Origin: Isosphaeraceae bacterium EP7
GTDB lineage: Bacteria; Planctomycetota; Planctomycetia; Isosphaerales; Isosphaeraceae
Assembly: GCA_038400315.1 (NCBI GenBank)
Contig: CP151667.1
Location: forward strand, 1-64,000
Direction: 5' to 3'
Length of the DNA: 64,000 bases
Shown: positions 49,622 through 58,666 of the stretch, piece after piece
Numbering within the stretch: position 1 is the stretch's first letter
How the letters are laid out: each line of letters starts with the position of its first letter
Notes under the pieces: model-generated
Told to the model about the DNA's origin: nothing
What the model saw: only the letters and a program-made list of their open reading frames with translations
The model's database searches: none
Position numbers and translations under genes: made by a program

Positions 49622-51109
49622 TCAGGATTTTCCCGTCACCCGTCGGAGTATGACGATCGCCCGATCGAGGGGCTCATCGGGGTCGAGTTCGGGAGAAACT
49701 GGTTCGTCGTTGTCGACCTGCGTCGACCGGAGTTGCTCCAACAATGGCAGTGCTTCGGCGGCGGGAGGACCGAAGGAGGCGAGTAACTGGATGACATCCT
49801 TGGGCCACTCGCGGTCGGTTTCGGGCCGAGTCAGCCATTCTTCCAGGAGTTGAACGAGTCTGGGAACTGCCAGGGCGGCTAGCGGGCCGAAGGGCATGAG
49901 CGCGGCGCAAACCCTCCCATGCTCGCCTTCGTAACCCCAGTCGGGGTCGTATTCCTGGAAGGTGTCGAGGGCATCAACCAGCGCAGGCACAGCCCGGTCG
50001 GCGAACCGCTTGAAATGGTGGAGTGAGTCGATCGCGGCCCCTCGCTCCGCCATCACCTCGTCGTAGCTCTGGTCGGGGAAACCCCTGGCGCTCCGCAACC
50101 GGGAAGTACGCGGCTCGGAGACTTCCAGAACGCGGCGGAGGGCCATCTCGCTGTCGCGGCCGACCGAGGCCAGTGCCGGGATTGCGGCACACACGAGTCC
50201 CGGCGTTTGAGTCGCCTCGAGCAACAGGTCAAGCGCAATCTCAAGCCGACCGGCCAGCGACGGCCCGGAGTGGAATAGAGCCGCGGCCGCGCCCGAGCGA
50301 ACGGCGAAAGGTCCCGACCGTAGACGCCCCAGCAGCCCGTCAATCACGTCCGCGTTGTCGCGGCCGATTGAGCCGAGAGCCCGTGCCCCCTCCTCGAAAA
50401 AGTGGGTGAGATTCTCCGCGTCGAGTTCCTCGAAGAAAACCGCGGCGAAGTTGACTCCCGGGGGGCCGATCCGTGCCAGGGCGCGGGCTGCATCACGACG
50501 CATGTCCTTGTCGCCGAGCATCGCGTACAACCCCGACCGGTCGGCCAGGAGGGACACGTCGAGCGAGTCGAACACGATCGCCGCCATCACCCCCGGCGTG
50601 GCCATCGCCTCCGCTCCGGCGTAAACGTCACCTCGATTCAAGTTGCGGTCCATGCTCGCACAGACCCACCTCATGTAGCGGCGGGCGGCTTCGGTGCGCT
50701 CGATGTCTCCGTCGGCGGCCTGGAGCCGCTGGAGGAGGCGATCCTGATAGGCGTTCGGAGCGTTGTCTTCCTCGCAAGCCTTGTCGACGCGCCGTTGCCA
50801 GTCATCCCTCAGCGCCGTTCGATAAAGGATCAGCTTGGAGACGAAATCGTGGGCGGCGAACCCCGGCGACTCCACGGCGGACCGGACCGCGTCCTTGAAG
50901 CGTTCCGGTTGTTGATGGAGTGTTTCGAACGAGCCCCATTCAACCTCGGCCAGGTCGGTATGGACGCTCGGAACTCCGTACATCATCGCCTGGAGGGCAT
51001 CGCCCGCCGCGCGACGTGTCGGCGCCTCCTCGGCAACCAGATCCTGGAGCCAGACCTTCAACGGACGCCCCTCGCGCTCGAGGGAGAGGTCGGGTCGCTG
51101 TTTGGCCAT
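49622..51109 (-). CDS. HEAT-repeat protein
   Basis: A 495-residue helical solenoid. Repeats are seen as 'DKDMRRDAARALARIGPPGVNFAAVFFEEL', 'NLTHFFEEGARALGSIGRDNADVIDGLLGRL', 'GPFAVRSGAAAALFHSGPS', 'PGLVCAAIPALASVGRDSEMALRRVLEV' and 'DVIQLLASFGPPAAEALPLLEQLRS', all with the HEAT pattern. The N-terminal 150 residues are a separate helical region. It has no signal peptide. The ATG at 51109 has GGAGGT about 9 bases upstream. HEAT proteins act as binding scaffolds; the partner is unknown. The start lies 120 bases from the recombinase remnant. Confidence 0.82.
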   Translation of the reverse strand: MAKQRPDLSLEREGRPLKVWLQDLVAEEAPTRRAAGDALQAMMYGVPSVHTDLAEVEWGSFETLHQQPERFKDAVRSAVESPGFAAHDFVSKLILYRTALRDDWQRRVDKACEEDNAPNAYQDRLLQRLQAADGDIERTEAARRYMRWVCASMDRNLNRGDVYAGAEAMATPGVMAAIVFDSLDVSLLADRSGLYAMLGDKDMRRDAARALARIGPPGVNFAAVFFEELDAENLTHFFEEGARALGSIGRDNADVIDGLLGRLRSGPFAVRSGAAAALFHSGPSLAGRLEIALDLLLEATQTPGLVCAAIPALASVGRDSEMALRRVLEVSEPRTSRLRSARGFPDQSYDEVMAERGAAIDSLHHFKRFADRAVPALVDALDTFQEYDPDWGYEGEHGRVCAALMPFGPLAALAVPRLVQLLEEWLTRPETDREWPKDVIQLLASFGPPAAEALPLLEQLRSTQVDNDEPVSPELDPDEPLDRAIVILRRVTGKS

Positions 51110-51228
51110 TGCGTCAACCTCCCGGCCCGTCGTCCGAACGATGAGACTTCTGCCGAAGTCACAGACTAAGACTGGACGATCGAGGTTCACGGCCTCGTTC
51201 GTCACGCTCGTCGACATCGGGCTGCCGC

Positions 51229-51357
51229 TCAAGCTCCCTTGGTTCGCAGTAACGTTCGCCCGTCGGCCCGAATCGTGCTGTCCGGGCCGACGTGACGGTA
51301 CAGACTCTGGCGAGTGATCCCCAACCCTGCATCAACTCGTTCGAGCTTGGCCGAAGT
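51229..51357 (-). pseudogene. Serine-recombinase C-terminal remnant
   Basis: A 42-codon open stretch with a stop reads TSAKLERVDAGLGITRQSLY followed by RHVGPDSTIRADGRTLLRTKG, the helix-turn-helix tail of resolvase/invertase-type serine recombinases (GI(S/T)RQ(T/S)LYRHV.P...RADG). No start codon or catalytic domain precedes it within the small gap to the next gene, so it is a 3' fragment left by a former mobile element. Confidence 0.6.
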
Positions 51358-51391
51358 CGGGGTCGAACTCCTTAACTTAGGAGCATTGCGG

Positions 51392-52381
51392 CTAGACCGT
51401 CACCACGATCTTGCCGACCTGCTGGTTCGACTCCATGTAGCGGTGGGCCTCGACAATCTCGTCGAGCGGGAACGTCTTGGCGATGATCGGCTTGAAGCTG
51501 CCGTCGGCCAGCCCTTCGTTGACGAAGGCCTTGCCCCGCTCCAGACGTTGCGGATCGCCCGTGATTTCCATCAGCACATAACCACGGATCGTGAGCCAGT
51601 TGCTCAGCACGCCGAATAAGGGGAGCGGGGTGGGCTCGGTGCTGAGTGCCCCGTAGAGGAAGAGCGTGCCCAGTTTGGCCGTGGCCTGGACGAGCTTCTC
51701 GAAGGTCGGACCGCCGACCGGGTCGAAGATGACCCTGGCGCCCTTGCCTCCGGTGATCCCGCGGATTTCCTTGACCAGGTCCTGCTCGTCGGAGGCGATG
51801 ACGTGGGCCGCCCCGGCGTCGAGCAGGGCTTGCCGCTTCGATTGGCCGCGAGTCAGGGCGATGGGGGTGGCACCGACCTTGTTGGCGATCTGGATCGCAG
51901 CGAGGCCCACGCTGCTGGAGGCCGCCGGGATCACGACGGCATCGCCCTTGGTCAGCCCGGCGATGTCGATGAGCGCCCCGTAGGCGGTCAGGTACTGCAT
52001 CCAGACGGACGCCGCTTCGGACCAGGACAGCGACGCGGGATGATGGACCACCGCGTGGACAGGCGCGTTCGCCAACTCGGCGTAGAGCCCGTAGGTGTTC
52101 AGGGAAAAGCTGGGGATGGTGCTGACGGCGTCGCCGACCGCAAATCCCTGGACGCCGGGCCCGACTGCGGCGACGGTCCCCGCCGCCTCGTAGCCCAGTC
52201 GCGCGGGGAGCTTGGGATCTTCCAGGTACTGGCCTCTGCGGAACATCGCCTCGGCGCGGTTCAGGCCCAGCGCCTTGACGTTGATCTGGACCTCGCCCTT
52301 GCCGGGGGGCCGAACCTCGAGATCCTCGATCTTGAGGACTTCGGGGCCGCCGGTCTGATGAAATCGTACGACGCGTGCCAT
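51392..52381 (-). CDS. Zinc-type alcohol dehydrogenase / quinone oxidoreductase
   Basis: A 329-residue medium-chain dehydrogenase/reductase of the quinone-oxidoreductase branch. It has the N-terminal 'VRFHQTGGPEVLKIEDLEVRPPGKGEVQI', 'GLNRAEAMFRRGQY', 'LGYEAAGTVAAVGPGVQGFAVGDAV', and the NADPH-binding 'VVIPAASSSVGLAAIQIANKVGATPIALTRG'. The catalytic-zinc cysteines of alcohol dehydrogenases are absent, so it probably reduces quinones or enals with NADPH. Length and start (ATG at 52381, GAGAGGAA upstream) are normal. Transcribed alone. Confidence 0.92.
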   Translation of the reverse strand: MARVVRFHQTGGPEVLKIEDLEVRPPGKGEVQINVKALGLNRAEAMFRRGQYLEDPKLPARLGYEAAGTVAAVGPGVQGFAVGDAVSTIPSFSLNTYGLYAELANAPVHAVVHHPASLSWSEAASVWMQYLTAYGALIDIAGLTKGDAVVIPAASSSVGLAAIQIANKVGATPIALTRGQSKRQALLDAGAAHVIASDEQDLVKEIRGITGGKGARVIFDPVGGPTFEKLVQATAKLGTLFLYGALSTEPTPLPLFGVLSNWLTIRGYVLMEITGDPQRLERGKAFVNEGLADGSFKPIIAKTFPLDEIVEAHRYMESNQQVGKIVVTV

Positions 52382-52535
52382 GAAGGGTTCCTCTCGCCTG
52401 GGACTCGAAGGTTGACGCCTTGCGGCGATTCTAGCGAGGCGGGCAATGCGTCGGCGCCGGGCCGGTCATGGGCGAGGGAGCAATCCCAGCCGGCGGCGAC
52501 CCGGACCAGGCCGCCGCCGGGGGAACCGGGCTCGA

Positions 52536-54386
52536 TCAATCCCAGCCGATCTTGCGCCCCTTGTTCTTCTCCGCCAGCCAGGCGGCCAGGGGCTCGAAGT
52601 AGGCGACCAGGGGCTTGGCGCTCAGCCCTTGGCCGGTGGACTCGCGGAGGACGGCGTTCCAGTCGCGGGTGGCGCCCAGGGCCAGGATGTCGCGGAGGAA
52701 CTTGCCCACCCGCTTGTCGCCGTAGTAGTTGCACTTGCGCGGGTCCTGCTTGAGGATCTCGCGGGCGATGTGGTCGTGGAGCTGGAACTTGATGACGGTG
52801 CCCATCGCGTAGTCATAATATTGCGCGGGGTCGTCGTTGATATGGGTCTTGGTCGACGCGTCGCAGGTGGTCTCGGGCCGGGGCCCGGGGGGGATGATCC
52901 CCTGCTTGTTGCGGACCAGGGCCCACCATGCGGCGTTCAGGCCGTCGTCGCCGATGGTCCCCTCGTAGAAGTCGCGTTCGAAGCGGGTCATCACGCCGGC
53001 GGCGAAGGGCATGAAGACGACCGAGGCGCCGTCGAGGGCCGTGTCCATCAGCCAGCTCGCCGGGTCGGCCTTCGCGGCCTCCGGCGGCAGCAGGTTGACC
53101 TGCTTCAGGTAGGGCTCCTGGCCGGCGGCGAGGCCGATCAGGTCGCCGATCCCCTCGTGGAAGGCCCGGTTGGCGCCGCCGCGCAGCAGGAGCGGGACCT
53201 GCGGAGTGCTGTAGCTGATGTAGTAGTAAATGTGCCCGAGCTCATGATGCGCCGTGGTGAACCAGCGGCTGTCGGGCTCGATGCTCATCAGGCTCCGCAC
53301 GTCGTCCTGGAGGTTGACGTGCCAGGCCGACGCGTGGCTGTTCTTCTTCCGGCCGGTCTTGGGGTCGGCCGGGTACAGGTCGCTCTTCGCGTAGAACGAG
53401 GCGGGGAGCTTGGGGAAGCCCAGGGACACATAGAATTGCTCGGCCTGCTCGGTGATGAACTCCTTCGGCTTATCGCGGAACGGGCCGTCCAGGTCGACGC
53501 CCTCGACCAGGCCCGGCCAGTTCTGGCCCCAGCGATTGGTGAGCCAGTGCGCAGGGATCGGGCCGTCGGGGGCGTCCACGCCGTATCGGGCCGCCAGGGT
53601 GTGCTTGCCCCAGGTGTGGACCTGCTGATAGAGCGGCTTGGTGTCGGCGACGAACCCGTCGCAGAGCGCGATCATCTCGGGGACGGTCAGGCCGTAGTCG
53701 GCCACCTGGAGCGCGAAGAAGGAGTCGAACCCGAGGGCCCTGGCCACGCCGTTGCGCAGCTCGCGGAGCCGCAGGAGGCCATCGCGCAAGGGGGCGCCAA
53801 TCTCTTTGGACGCTTCCCAGTAGGCCCGGCGCTCGTCCAGGTCGCGGGAATTGATCAGGACGCGGTCGATGTCATTGGCGGTGGGATGCTCGTCGGGCTT
53901 GCCGGGACGCTTCAGCGTGTACGCATATCCGTCCTGCGTGGCCGACTGCCTGGCCTCGGCCTCGGTGCGGGCCTTCACCACGTCGGCCACCGTCGCGGGC
54001 GACTCGGCGGCGCGCAGGCGGACCTTCTCCAGCTGCCTGACCGTCCGGTCGTCGAGCTCGGCCTTGCGGCCGAGCAGCCGGGTCACGGCGTTGATGACCT
54101 CGCGGGAGCCGACGTATTCATTGACGGCCTGGGCGCGGGCCACCTGCTCGGCGGTGTGCGCCTCGGAGACGTCGGTCGCGGCATTCCAGGCGGCCTCGGA
54201 ACTGGCGGTGTCCAGCGGCAGCCAGTTGCGCTCATAGTCGGCCAGGAAGGCGCGTGCCTCGGCCTCGGCCGGCGTGGCGGCGGCCCCCTCGGCCGCGGGC
54301 CCGAGCCCCAGCACCAGAGGTCCGGCCGAGGCCGCGGCCAGTGCTTGCTTCAAGAACGCGCGTCGGTCGCCGTCGGTCGGCATCAT
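52536..54386 (-). CDS. M2-family metallopeptidase (peptidyl-dipeptidase)
   Basis: A 616-residue exported peptidase of the angiotensin-converting-enzyme family, releasing dipeptides from peptide C-termini. A Tat-type leader (DRRAFLKQALAAASAGPLVLG) opens it. Zinc ligands are His381 and His385 in AHHELGH, with Glu382 as base and Glu411 (AFHEGIGDLIGLA) as third ligand. The active-site region is completed by 'HTWGKHTLAARYG' and 'GQNWPGL'. Length is normal for bacterial M2 peptidases. It probably acts in the periplasm on short peptides. Confidence 0.93.
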   Translation of the reverse strand: MMPTDGDRRAFLKQALAAASAGPLVLGLGPAAEGAAATPAEAEARAFLADYERNWLPLDTASSEAAWNAATDVSEAHTAEQVARAQAVNEYVGSREVINAVTRLLGRKAELDDRTVRQLEKVRLRAAESPATVADVVKARTEAEARQSATQDGYAYTLKRPGKPDEHPTANDIDRVLINSRDLDERRAYWEASKEIGAPLRDGLLRLRELRNGVARALGFDSFFALQVADYGLTVPEMIALCDGFVADTKPLYQQVHTWGKHTLAARYGVDAPDGPIPAHWLTNRWGQNWPGLVEGVDLDGPFRDKPKEFITEQAEQFYVSLGFPKLPASFYAKSDLYPADPKTGRKKNSHASAWHVNLQDDVRSLMSIEPDSRWFTTAHHELGHIYYYISYSTPQVPLLLRGGANRAFHEGIGDLIGLAAGQEPYLKQVNLLPPEAAKADPASWLMDTALDGASVVFMPFAAGVMTRFERDFYEGTIGDDGLNAAWWALVRNKQGIIPPGPRPETTCDASTKTHINDDPAQYYDYAMGTVIKFQLHDHIAREILKQDPRKCNYYGDKRVGKFLRDILALGATRDWNAVLRESTGQGLSAKPLVAYFEPLAAWLAEKNKGRKIGWD

Positions 54387-54577
54387 CGGCGGGGTCTCCC
54401 GGGCCAGAAATTCCGTCTGCGGCCAGTTGTGACGTCAGCTTGAAGGGGTAACGCCCCGCGGTCAAGGGCCGCGCGCTTGCCGGGCGCCGCCGGCGATCTG
54501 TAAGATAGGCGGACCGGGATGCGGCGGCGAAGAGCGTTCCCGCGGCCGGGCTTGCGTCAACACTGGGGAGACTTGCG

Positions 54578-55780
54578 ATGGCTGACCGACGCGGCACAAC
54601 GGCCTGGACTTGCGGCGTGGTCGTCGCCGTCGCGCTGACCACCGCCGGGCTCGGCATCGGCATCGGCCCGGGCGCCGACCCCGCTCTGGCCCAGGACCCG
54701 GCCCCGGCCCAGGATCCCGCCCCGGCCGACAAAGCACCGGACAAGGGCAAGGCCAAGGCACCCAGGGGTCGCGCCGGTTCCAGGGCGCGGCGGCGGACGG
54801 TCCCCGCGCCGGTCGCCCCGCCCAAGGCGGACGCCCCCGGCCAGCGGGCGGCCAACCCCTTCAACAAGGCCGACGACGCGGACGACGCCGGGTCGATGCA
54901 CTACGCCCTGAAGCTCAACGGCGCCGACAACAAGCCGCTGGCCGCCAACTATTACCCCTCCAAGAAGGGGACCTCCGCGCCGGTCGTCCTGCTCATCCAC
55001 GAGCGCGGCCGGTCGGCCAAGGACTTCAACGAACCCATCGCCGACCTCAAGCGGAAGGGGCTGGCCCAGGCGCTCCAGGCCGAGGAGTACGCCGTGCTGA
55101 CGCTCGACCTGCGCGGGCACGGGGCCAACCCTCGCCGCGACGTCAACGCCCGCGAGTGGCGGGCCATGGTCGAGGACCTCCAGTCGGCCTACCTGTTCCT
55201 GCTCGACCGCCACAACCACGGCGAGCTGAACCTGTCGCGACTGGGTGTAGTCGCCGTCGGCGAGGGGGCCAACCTCGCGGCCACCTGGGCGGCCTCCGCC
55301 GGGGGTGCCGTCTCCAACGAGGGCAGGACCTCCGACCTGGGCGCCCTGGTGCTGCTCTCTCCCATGGGAGACGACGCCAGCCAGGGACTCCGCTTCGGCC
55401 CGCCCATCGCCTCGATCGCCCCCCGCCTGCCGCTGCTGGTGCAGGCCGGCGAGCGCGACGCGGGGACGATGACCGCCCTGACCGCAAGCCGCCCCGTGAT
55501 CGAGCGTTCGCGCGTCAACAAGGTCGAGATCTACCCCACCTCGCTGCACGGCCACCGCATGCTCTGGCTGGAGCCCAAGGCCGCCGCCGCCGTCGTCAAG
55601 TTCCTGGACGACACGATCAAGTTCAAGACCGAGGACTGGGAGCCGAGGTACAACCTGGACCCCGTCGCCTACGACGACGTCTTCGCCGTCACCAAGTCCG
55701 ACACCCCGGCCCCCGCGACCAAGAAGGCCGCCGACCCGGCGAAGAAAGCCGCCGAGCCCGCGACCAAGAAGGCCCCGTAG
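54578..55780 (+). CDS. Alpha/beta-hydrolase-fold protein lacking the usual nucleophile
   Basis: A 400-residue exported protein with an alpha/beta-hydrolase domain between a Pro/Ala/Lys-rich N-terminal region and a C-terminal tail of AKK/PAT repeats. Fold landmarks: 'APVVLLIHERGRSAKDF', 'YAVLTLDLRGHGAN', 'LSRLGVVAVGEGANLAATWAAS', 'LPLLVQAGERDAGTM' and 'LHGHRMLW'. At the nucleophile elbow, where GxSxG is expected, it has GEGAN, so the catalytic serine is gone and the protein is probably not an ordinary esterase. The terminal Lys/Ala/Pro repeats suggest binding to the cell surface or nucleic acid. It ends 158 bases before thyA. Confidence 0.75.
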   Translation: MADRRGTTAWTCGVVVAVALTTAGLGIGIGPGADPALAQDPAPAQDPAPADKAPDKGKAKAPRGRAGSRARRRTVPAPVAPPKADAPGQRAANPFNKADDADDAGSMHYALKLNGADNKPLAANYYPSKKGTSAPVVLLIHERGRSAKDFNEPIADLKRKGLAQALQAEEYAVLTLDLRGHGANPRRDVNAREWRAMVEDLQSAYLFLLDRHNHGELNLSRLGVVAVGEGANLAATWAASAGGAVSNEGRTSDLGALVLLSPMGDDASQGLRFGPPIASIAPRLPLLVQAGERDAGTMTALTASRPVIERSRVNKVEIYPTSLHGHRMLWLEPKAAAAVVKFLDDTIKFKTEDWEPRYNLDPVAYDDVFAVTKSDTPAPATKKAADPAKKAAEPATKKAP

Positions 55781-55938
55781 CCCGGGACTCCCTGATCCAG
55801 GGGCGAGACAGACCGCGCATCTCCGTCCTGTTCGTCATCATGAAGAGGAAAGCCGACACGGGCGGACTGCCGATCTTCAATGGAAGGTCGTTCAACGAAC
55901 GGGCGGCGCGTCCGAGACGGATCTCAGGGCCACACGCC

Positions 55939-56775
55939 ATGCAGCAATATCTGGACCTCCTGCGGCACGTCATGGAGCAAGGCGAGGAGACCGGCTCGCG
56001 GGCCGTGCTCCAGAGCACGGGCACCAAGCCCAGGACTCGAAGCGTCTTCGGCTACCAGAACCGGTACAACCTGGCCGACGGCTTCCCGCTGGTCACCACC
56101 AAGGCAATGCCTTTCCGCCAGGTGGCCGTCGAGGTGCTCTGGTTCCTCAGCGGCTCCACGAATCTCGCGTACTTGCGCGAGAACAACGTGAAGATCTGGG
56201 ACCAGTGGGCCGACGCCAACGGCGACCTCGGGCCGATCTACGGCAAGCAATGGCGCGACTGGGAGGGCGACGACGGCCGGCATGTCGACCAGGTCGCCGA
56301 GCTCCTGAAGGGGATCGAGCAGGTCAAGGCCGACCCCACCGCGTCGGCCGCCAGGCGCCTGATCCTGACCGCTTGGAACCCCGCCGCCTTGCCCAAGATC
56401 AAGGGGCCGTCGGGCTGCCACACCCTCTGCCAGTTCAACCTGAAGCGGGGGCGGCTGTCGTGCCACCTCTACCAGCGCTCGGCCGACCTCTTCCTGGGCG
56501 TCCCCTGGAACATCGCCAGCTACGCCCTGCTGACCCACTTGCTCGCCAGGATCAGCGGCCTGGAGGCGCACGAGTTCATCCACTCGTTCGGCGACGCCCA
56601 CATCTATGAGAACCACTTCGATCAGGTCGAGCGCCAGCTATCCAGGGAGCCCCATCCGCTGCCCAGGCTCGTGATCGACGACTCGGTGACGAGCCTGTCG
56701 AACCTGAATCCCGACCAGTTCCGGGTCGAGGGCTACACGTCGCACCCGAGGCTCTCGGGCGAGGTGGCCATATGA
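55939..56775 (+). CDS. thyA: Thymidylate synthase
   Basis: A 278-residue thymidylate synthase, making dTMP from dUMP with methylene-tetrahydrofolate. Seen: 'TKPRTRSVFGYQNRYNL', 'WFLSGSTNLAYLRENNVKIWDQWAD', 'GPIYGKQWRDW', the catalytic Cys160 with His161 in GPSGCHTLCQF, 'SCHLYQRSADLFLGVPWNIASYALLTHLLA' and 'HEFIHSFGDAHIYENH', all in order. The ATG at 55939 gives the usual length (E. coli 264). Its TGA overlaps the folA ATG by 4 bases, so the pair forms an operon that couples dTMP synthesis to the regeneration of tetrahydrofolate. Confidence 0.96.
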   Translation: MQQYLDLLRHVMEQGEETGSRAVLQSTGTKPRTRSVFGYQNRYNLADGFPLVTTKAMPFRQVAVEVLWFLSGSTNLAYLRENNVKIWDQWADANGDLGPIYGKQWRDWEGDDGRHVDQVAELLKGIEQVKADPTASAARRLILTAWNPAALPKIKGPSGCHTLCQFNLKRGRLSCHLYQRSADLFLGVPWNIASYALLTHLLARISGLEAHEFIHSFGDAHIYENHFDQVERQLSREPHPLPRLVIDDSVTSLSNLNPDQFRVEGYTSHPRLSGEVAI

Positions 56776-57371
56776 TCGTCTCGGCCATCGCCGCGATGGA
56801 CCGCGCCGGCCTGATCGGCGACGGCGTGGCCATCCCCTGGCACCTGCCCCGCGACCTCCGGCGGTTCCGCTCGCTCACCATTGGCAAGCCGATCCTTATG
56901 GGACGCCGCACGTTCGAGTCCCTGGGCAGGCCCCTGCCCGGCCGCCTGAATCTCGTCCTCACGCGTCAGGTCGCGTTGCAGGCCGAAGGCTGCCGGGTCG
57001 CCGGTTCGATCGAGGAGGCCCTGTCGATCGCCAAGGACTCGGGCGCCGTCGAGGCGATGGTCATCGGCGGCGGTGCGGTCTATGCCGAGACCGTCGACCT
57101 CTGGGATCGGCTGCTGCTGACGGTCGTCGACGGCTCGTTCCGCGGGGACGTCCACTTCCCGGTCGAGGCCACCTCCGCCCTGTCCTGGCGGGCCGTCGAC
57201 CGGGAAGAGTGCGAGGCCGACGACCGCAACCCCCACCCTCACCGATTCGTCGCGCTGGAGCGGCTGCGCGGCGAGCCGGCGGGCGGCGGGTTCGACCTCC
57301 GGTCGTGGCTGGAAGGCGGGCACTCGCCGGACGGGCTCGTCAATCCGCCCGCGTCGGCGCGACGAACTTGA
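56772..57371 (+). CDS. folA: Dihydrofolate reductase
   Basis: A 199-residue dihydrofolate reductase, regenerating tetrahydrofolate for ThyA. Seen: 'SAIAAMDRAGLIGDGVAIPWHLPRDLRRFRSLT', 'PILMGRRTFESLGRPLPGRLNLVLTR', and 'AMVIGGGAVYAETVDLWDRLLLTVV', the last holding the GGG NADPH loop. It is about 35 residues longer than most bacterial enzymes because of a C-terminal extension ('GGGFDLRSWLEGGHSPDGLVNPPASARRT'). That extension overlaps the end of the choloylglycine-hydrolase-like gene on the other strand by 32 bases. ATGA overlap with thyA. Confidence 0.95.
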   Translation: MIVSAIAAMDRAGLIGDGVAIPWHLPRDLRRFRSLTIGKPILMGRRTFESLGRPLPGRLNLVLTRQVALQAEGCRVAGSIEEALSIAKDSGAVEAMVIGGGAVYAETVDLWDRLLLTVVDGSFRGDVHFPVEATSALSWRAVDREECEADDRNPHPHRFVALERLRGEPAGGGFDLRSWLEGGHSPDGLVNPPASARRT

Positions 57372-58404
57372 ACATCTCGGTGGGCTTGAACCGGGACGAG
57401 ACGTCGCCGCCCAGGTCCTCGACGCCGGCGACCTGGAGCTTGGTCACGGGCGCGCTCTCGTCGAAATCGAATGCTTTCATGTTGACCCAGAAGACGCCTG
57501 GATTCGTGACGCTGTCGTAGTAGAGCACGCCGCCGGTCAGGTTGGTGACGGCCCTCCACTGGGTGGCCGAGACGTTGGGCCGGGCGGGGTCGGTGACGCC
57601 GAACGGGGCCGAGACGTTGCGCATCACGCTCAACAGCGCGGCGATCGACTCGCGCTCGTCGGCGGCAGCGGGCAGGTGCTTCACGTAGTAGGCGGCCCGG
57701 ACGAAGCGGTCGGCCGGCTCGTCGGTGCCGGGCAGCGGCTTGTCTCCGCCGAACCCCTTATACTGCCGGAGGTTAGCCTCCTGCTTGTCGAAGGCGGGCT
57801 CATTGGTCATCACCAGGGCGTTGCGGTCGTGATAGACCCGGATCTGGCCGTCGATGCACTCGAAGATGGCCGAGTCGCCCGAGCTGTCGTCCAGGGCGAT
57901 GTGGACCGCGCCGGCCTGCTTGCTGGACGGCTCGGTGACCATCAGGAGCTGGAACGGCTTCGACTCGGTCGCGGCCACCGCCTCGGCCACGCTGCCGAAC
58001 TGGTCCAGGTAATACTGGAGCCACATGCTGATGGCCAGGCCGGGCGTCGCCTCGTCGCGCGGGCCGACCTTCGTCTCGGCCAGGTAAAGCATGTGCGCCG
58101 CCAGGCCCTTCTCATTCAGGCCGTCCGCCGAGACGCTGTCGTACCCGGTGATCACCAGGCTGCCATACTTGCTCCGCCAGCGCAGCGGATTGACGGCCGC
58201 CAGGCCGTCGCGGGCCATCCCCCTGGGCAGCACCCAGAGGTTGCTCTTCATGTCCTCCATCCAGTCCATGTTGCGCCCGACGTAGACCCCCCGCCCGCCG
58301 CCGCTCCACAAGACCCGCGAGCAAGGCAGGGCGACGCCGGCCGAGGCCAGGATCGACACGGCGGCCAGCATCGCGACGCAGGTACGTCTCTTCATCTTGC
58401 TCAT
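57340..58404 (-). CDS. Choloylglycine-hydrolase/penicillin-acylase-like Ntn hydrolase
   Basis: A 354-residue exported hydrolase of the linear-amide (Ntn) family. A signal peptide of about 26 residues ends at 'SAGVALP|CSRVLW', so the cleaved protein begins with Cys, the Ntn nucleophile. Family landmarks: 'GVYVGRNMDWMEDMKSNLWVLPRGM' (Arg/Asp of the active site), 'SADGLNEKGLAAHMLYL', 'FECIDGQIRVYHDRNALVMTNEPAFDKQEANLRQY', and 'QWRAVTNLTGGVLYYDSVTNPGVFWVNM' (Asn and Arg). Likely substrates are N-acyl compounds such as bile acids, penicillins or N-acyl homoserine lactones; the exact one is unknown. GAGGG lies 7 bases before the ATG. Confidence 0.9.
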   Translation of the reverse strand: MSKMKRRTCVAMLAAVSILASAGVALPCSRVLWSGGGRGVYVGRNMDWMEDMKSNLWVLPRGMARDGLAAVNPLRWRSKYGSLVITGYDSVSADGLNEKGLAAHMLYLAETKVGPRDEATPGLAISMWLQYYLDQFGSVAEAVAATESKPFQLLMVTEPSSKQAGAVHIALDDSSGDSAIFECIDGQIRVYHDRNALVMTNEPAFDKQEANLRQYKGFGGDKPLPGTDEPADRFVRAAYYVKHLPAAADERESIAALLSVMRNVSAPFGVTDPARPNVSATQWRAVTNLTGGVLYYDSVTNPGVFWVNMKAFDFDESAPVTKLQVAGVEDLGGDVSSRFKPTEMFKFVAPTRAD

Positions 58405-58666
58405 GGAAGAACCCTCGAATCCTGGGGCCGTGCGGGGAAGACGGGCCATCCCCCCTGCCCGGCCCGTCCACTCTCGTCGACGCCTGGCATCCCCGGACGC
58501 AAGCCCGAGTAAGCCCCCCTGGAGCTTAGGACCTCGTTCCGAGATCGTTCGCCGCTTTCCCCTCCGAACGCTCGCGTCCGAGGGATCCCTATCGCCGAAG
58601 GCACCTCTCCGATATGCTGGAAACTTGTTGGACCTTTGACACGCGGCGCCTGCGAGTCGGCATACG

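Noticed and set aside
54610-55938. Open frame extending thyA upstream by over 400 codons
   Set aside because: The added part is an Arg/Gly/Pro-rich shadow of the hydrolase-like gene; the thymidylate synthase family begins at the ATG at 55939.
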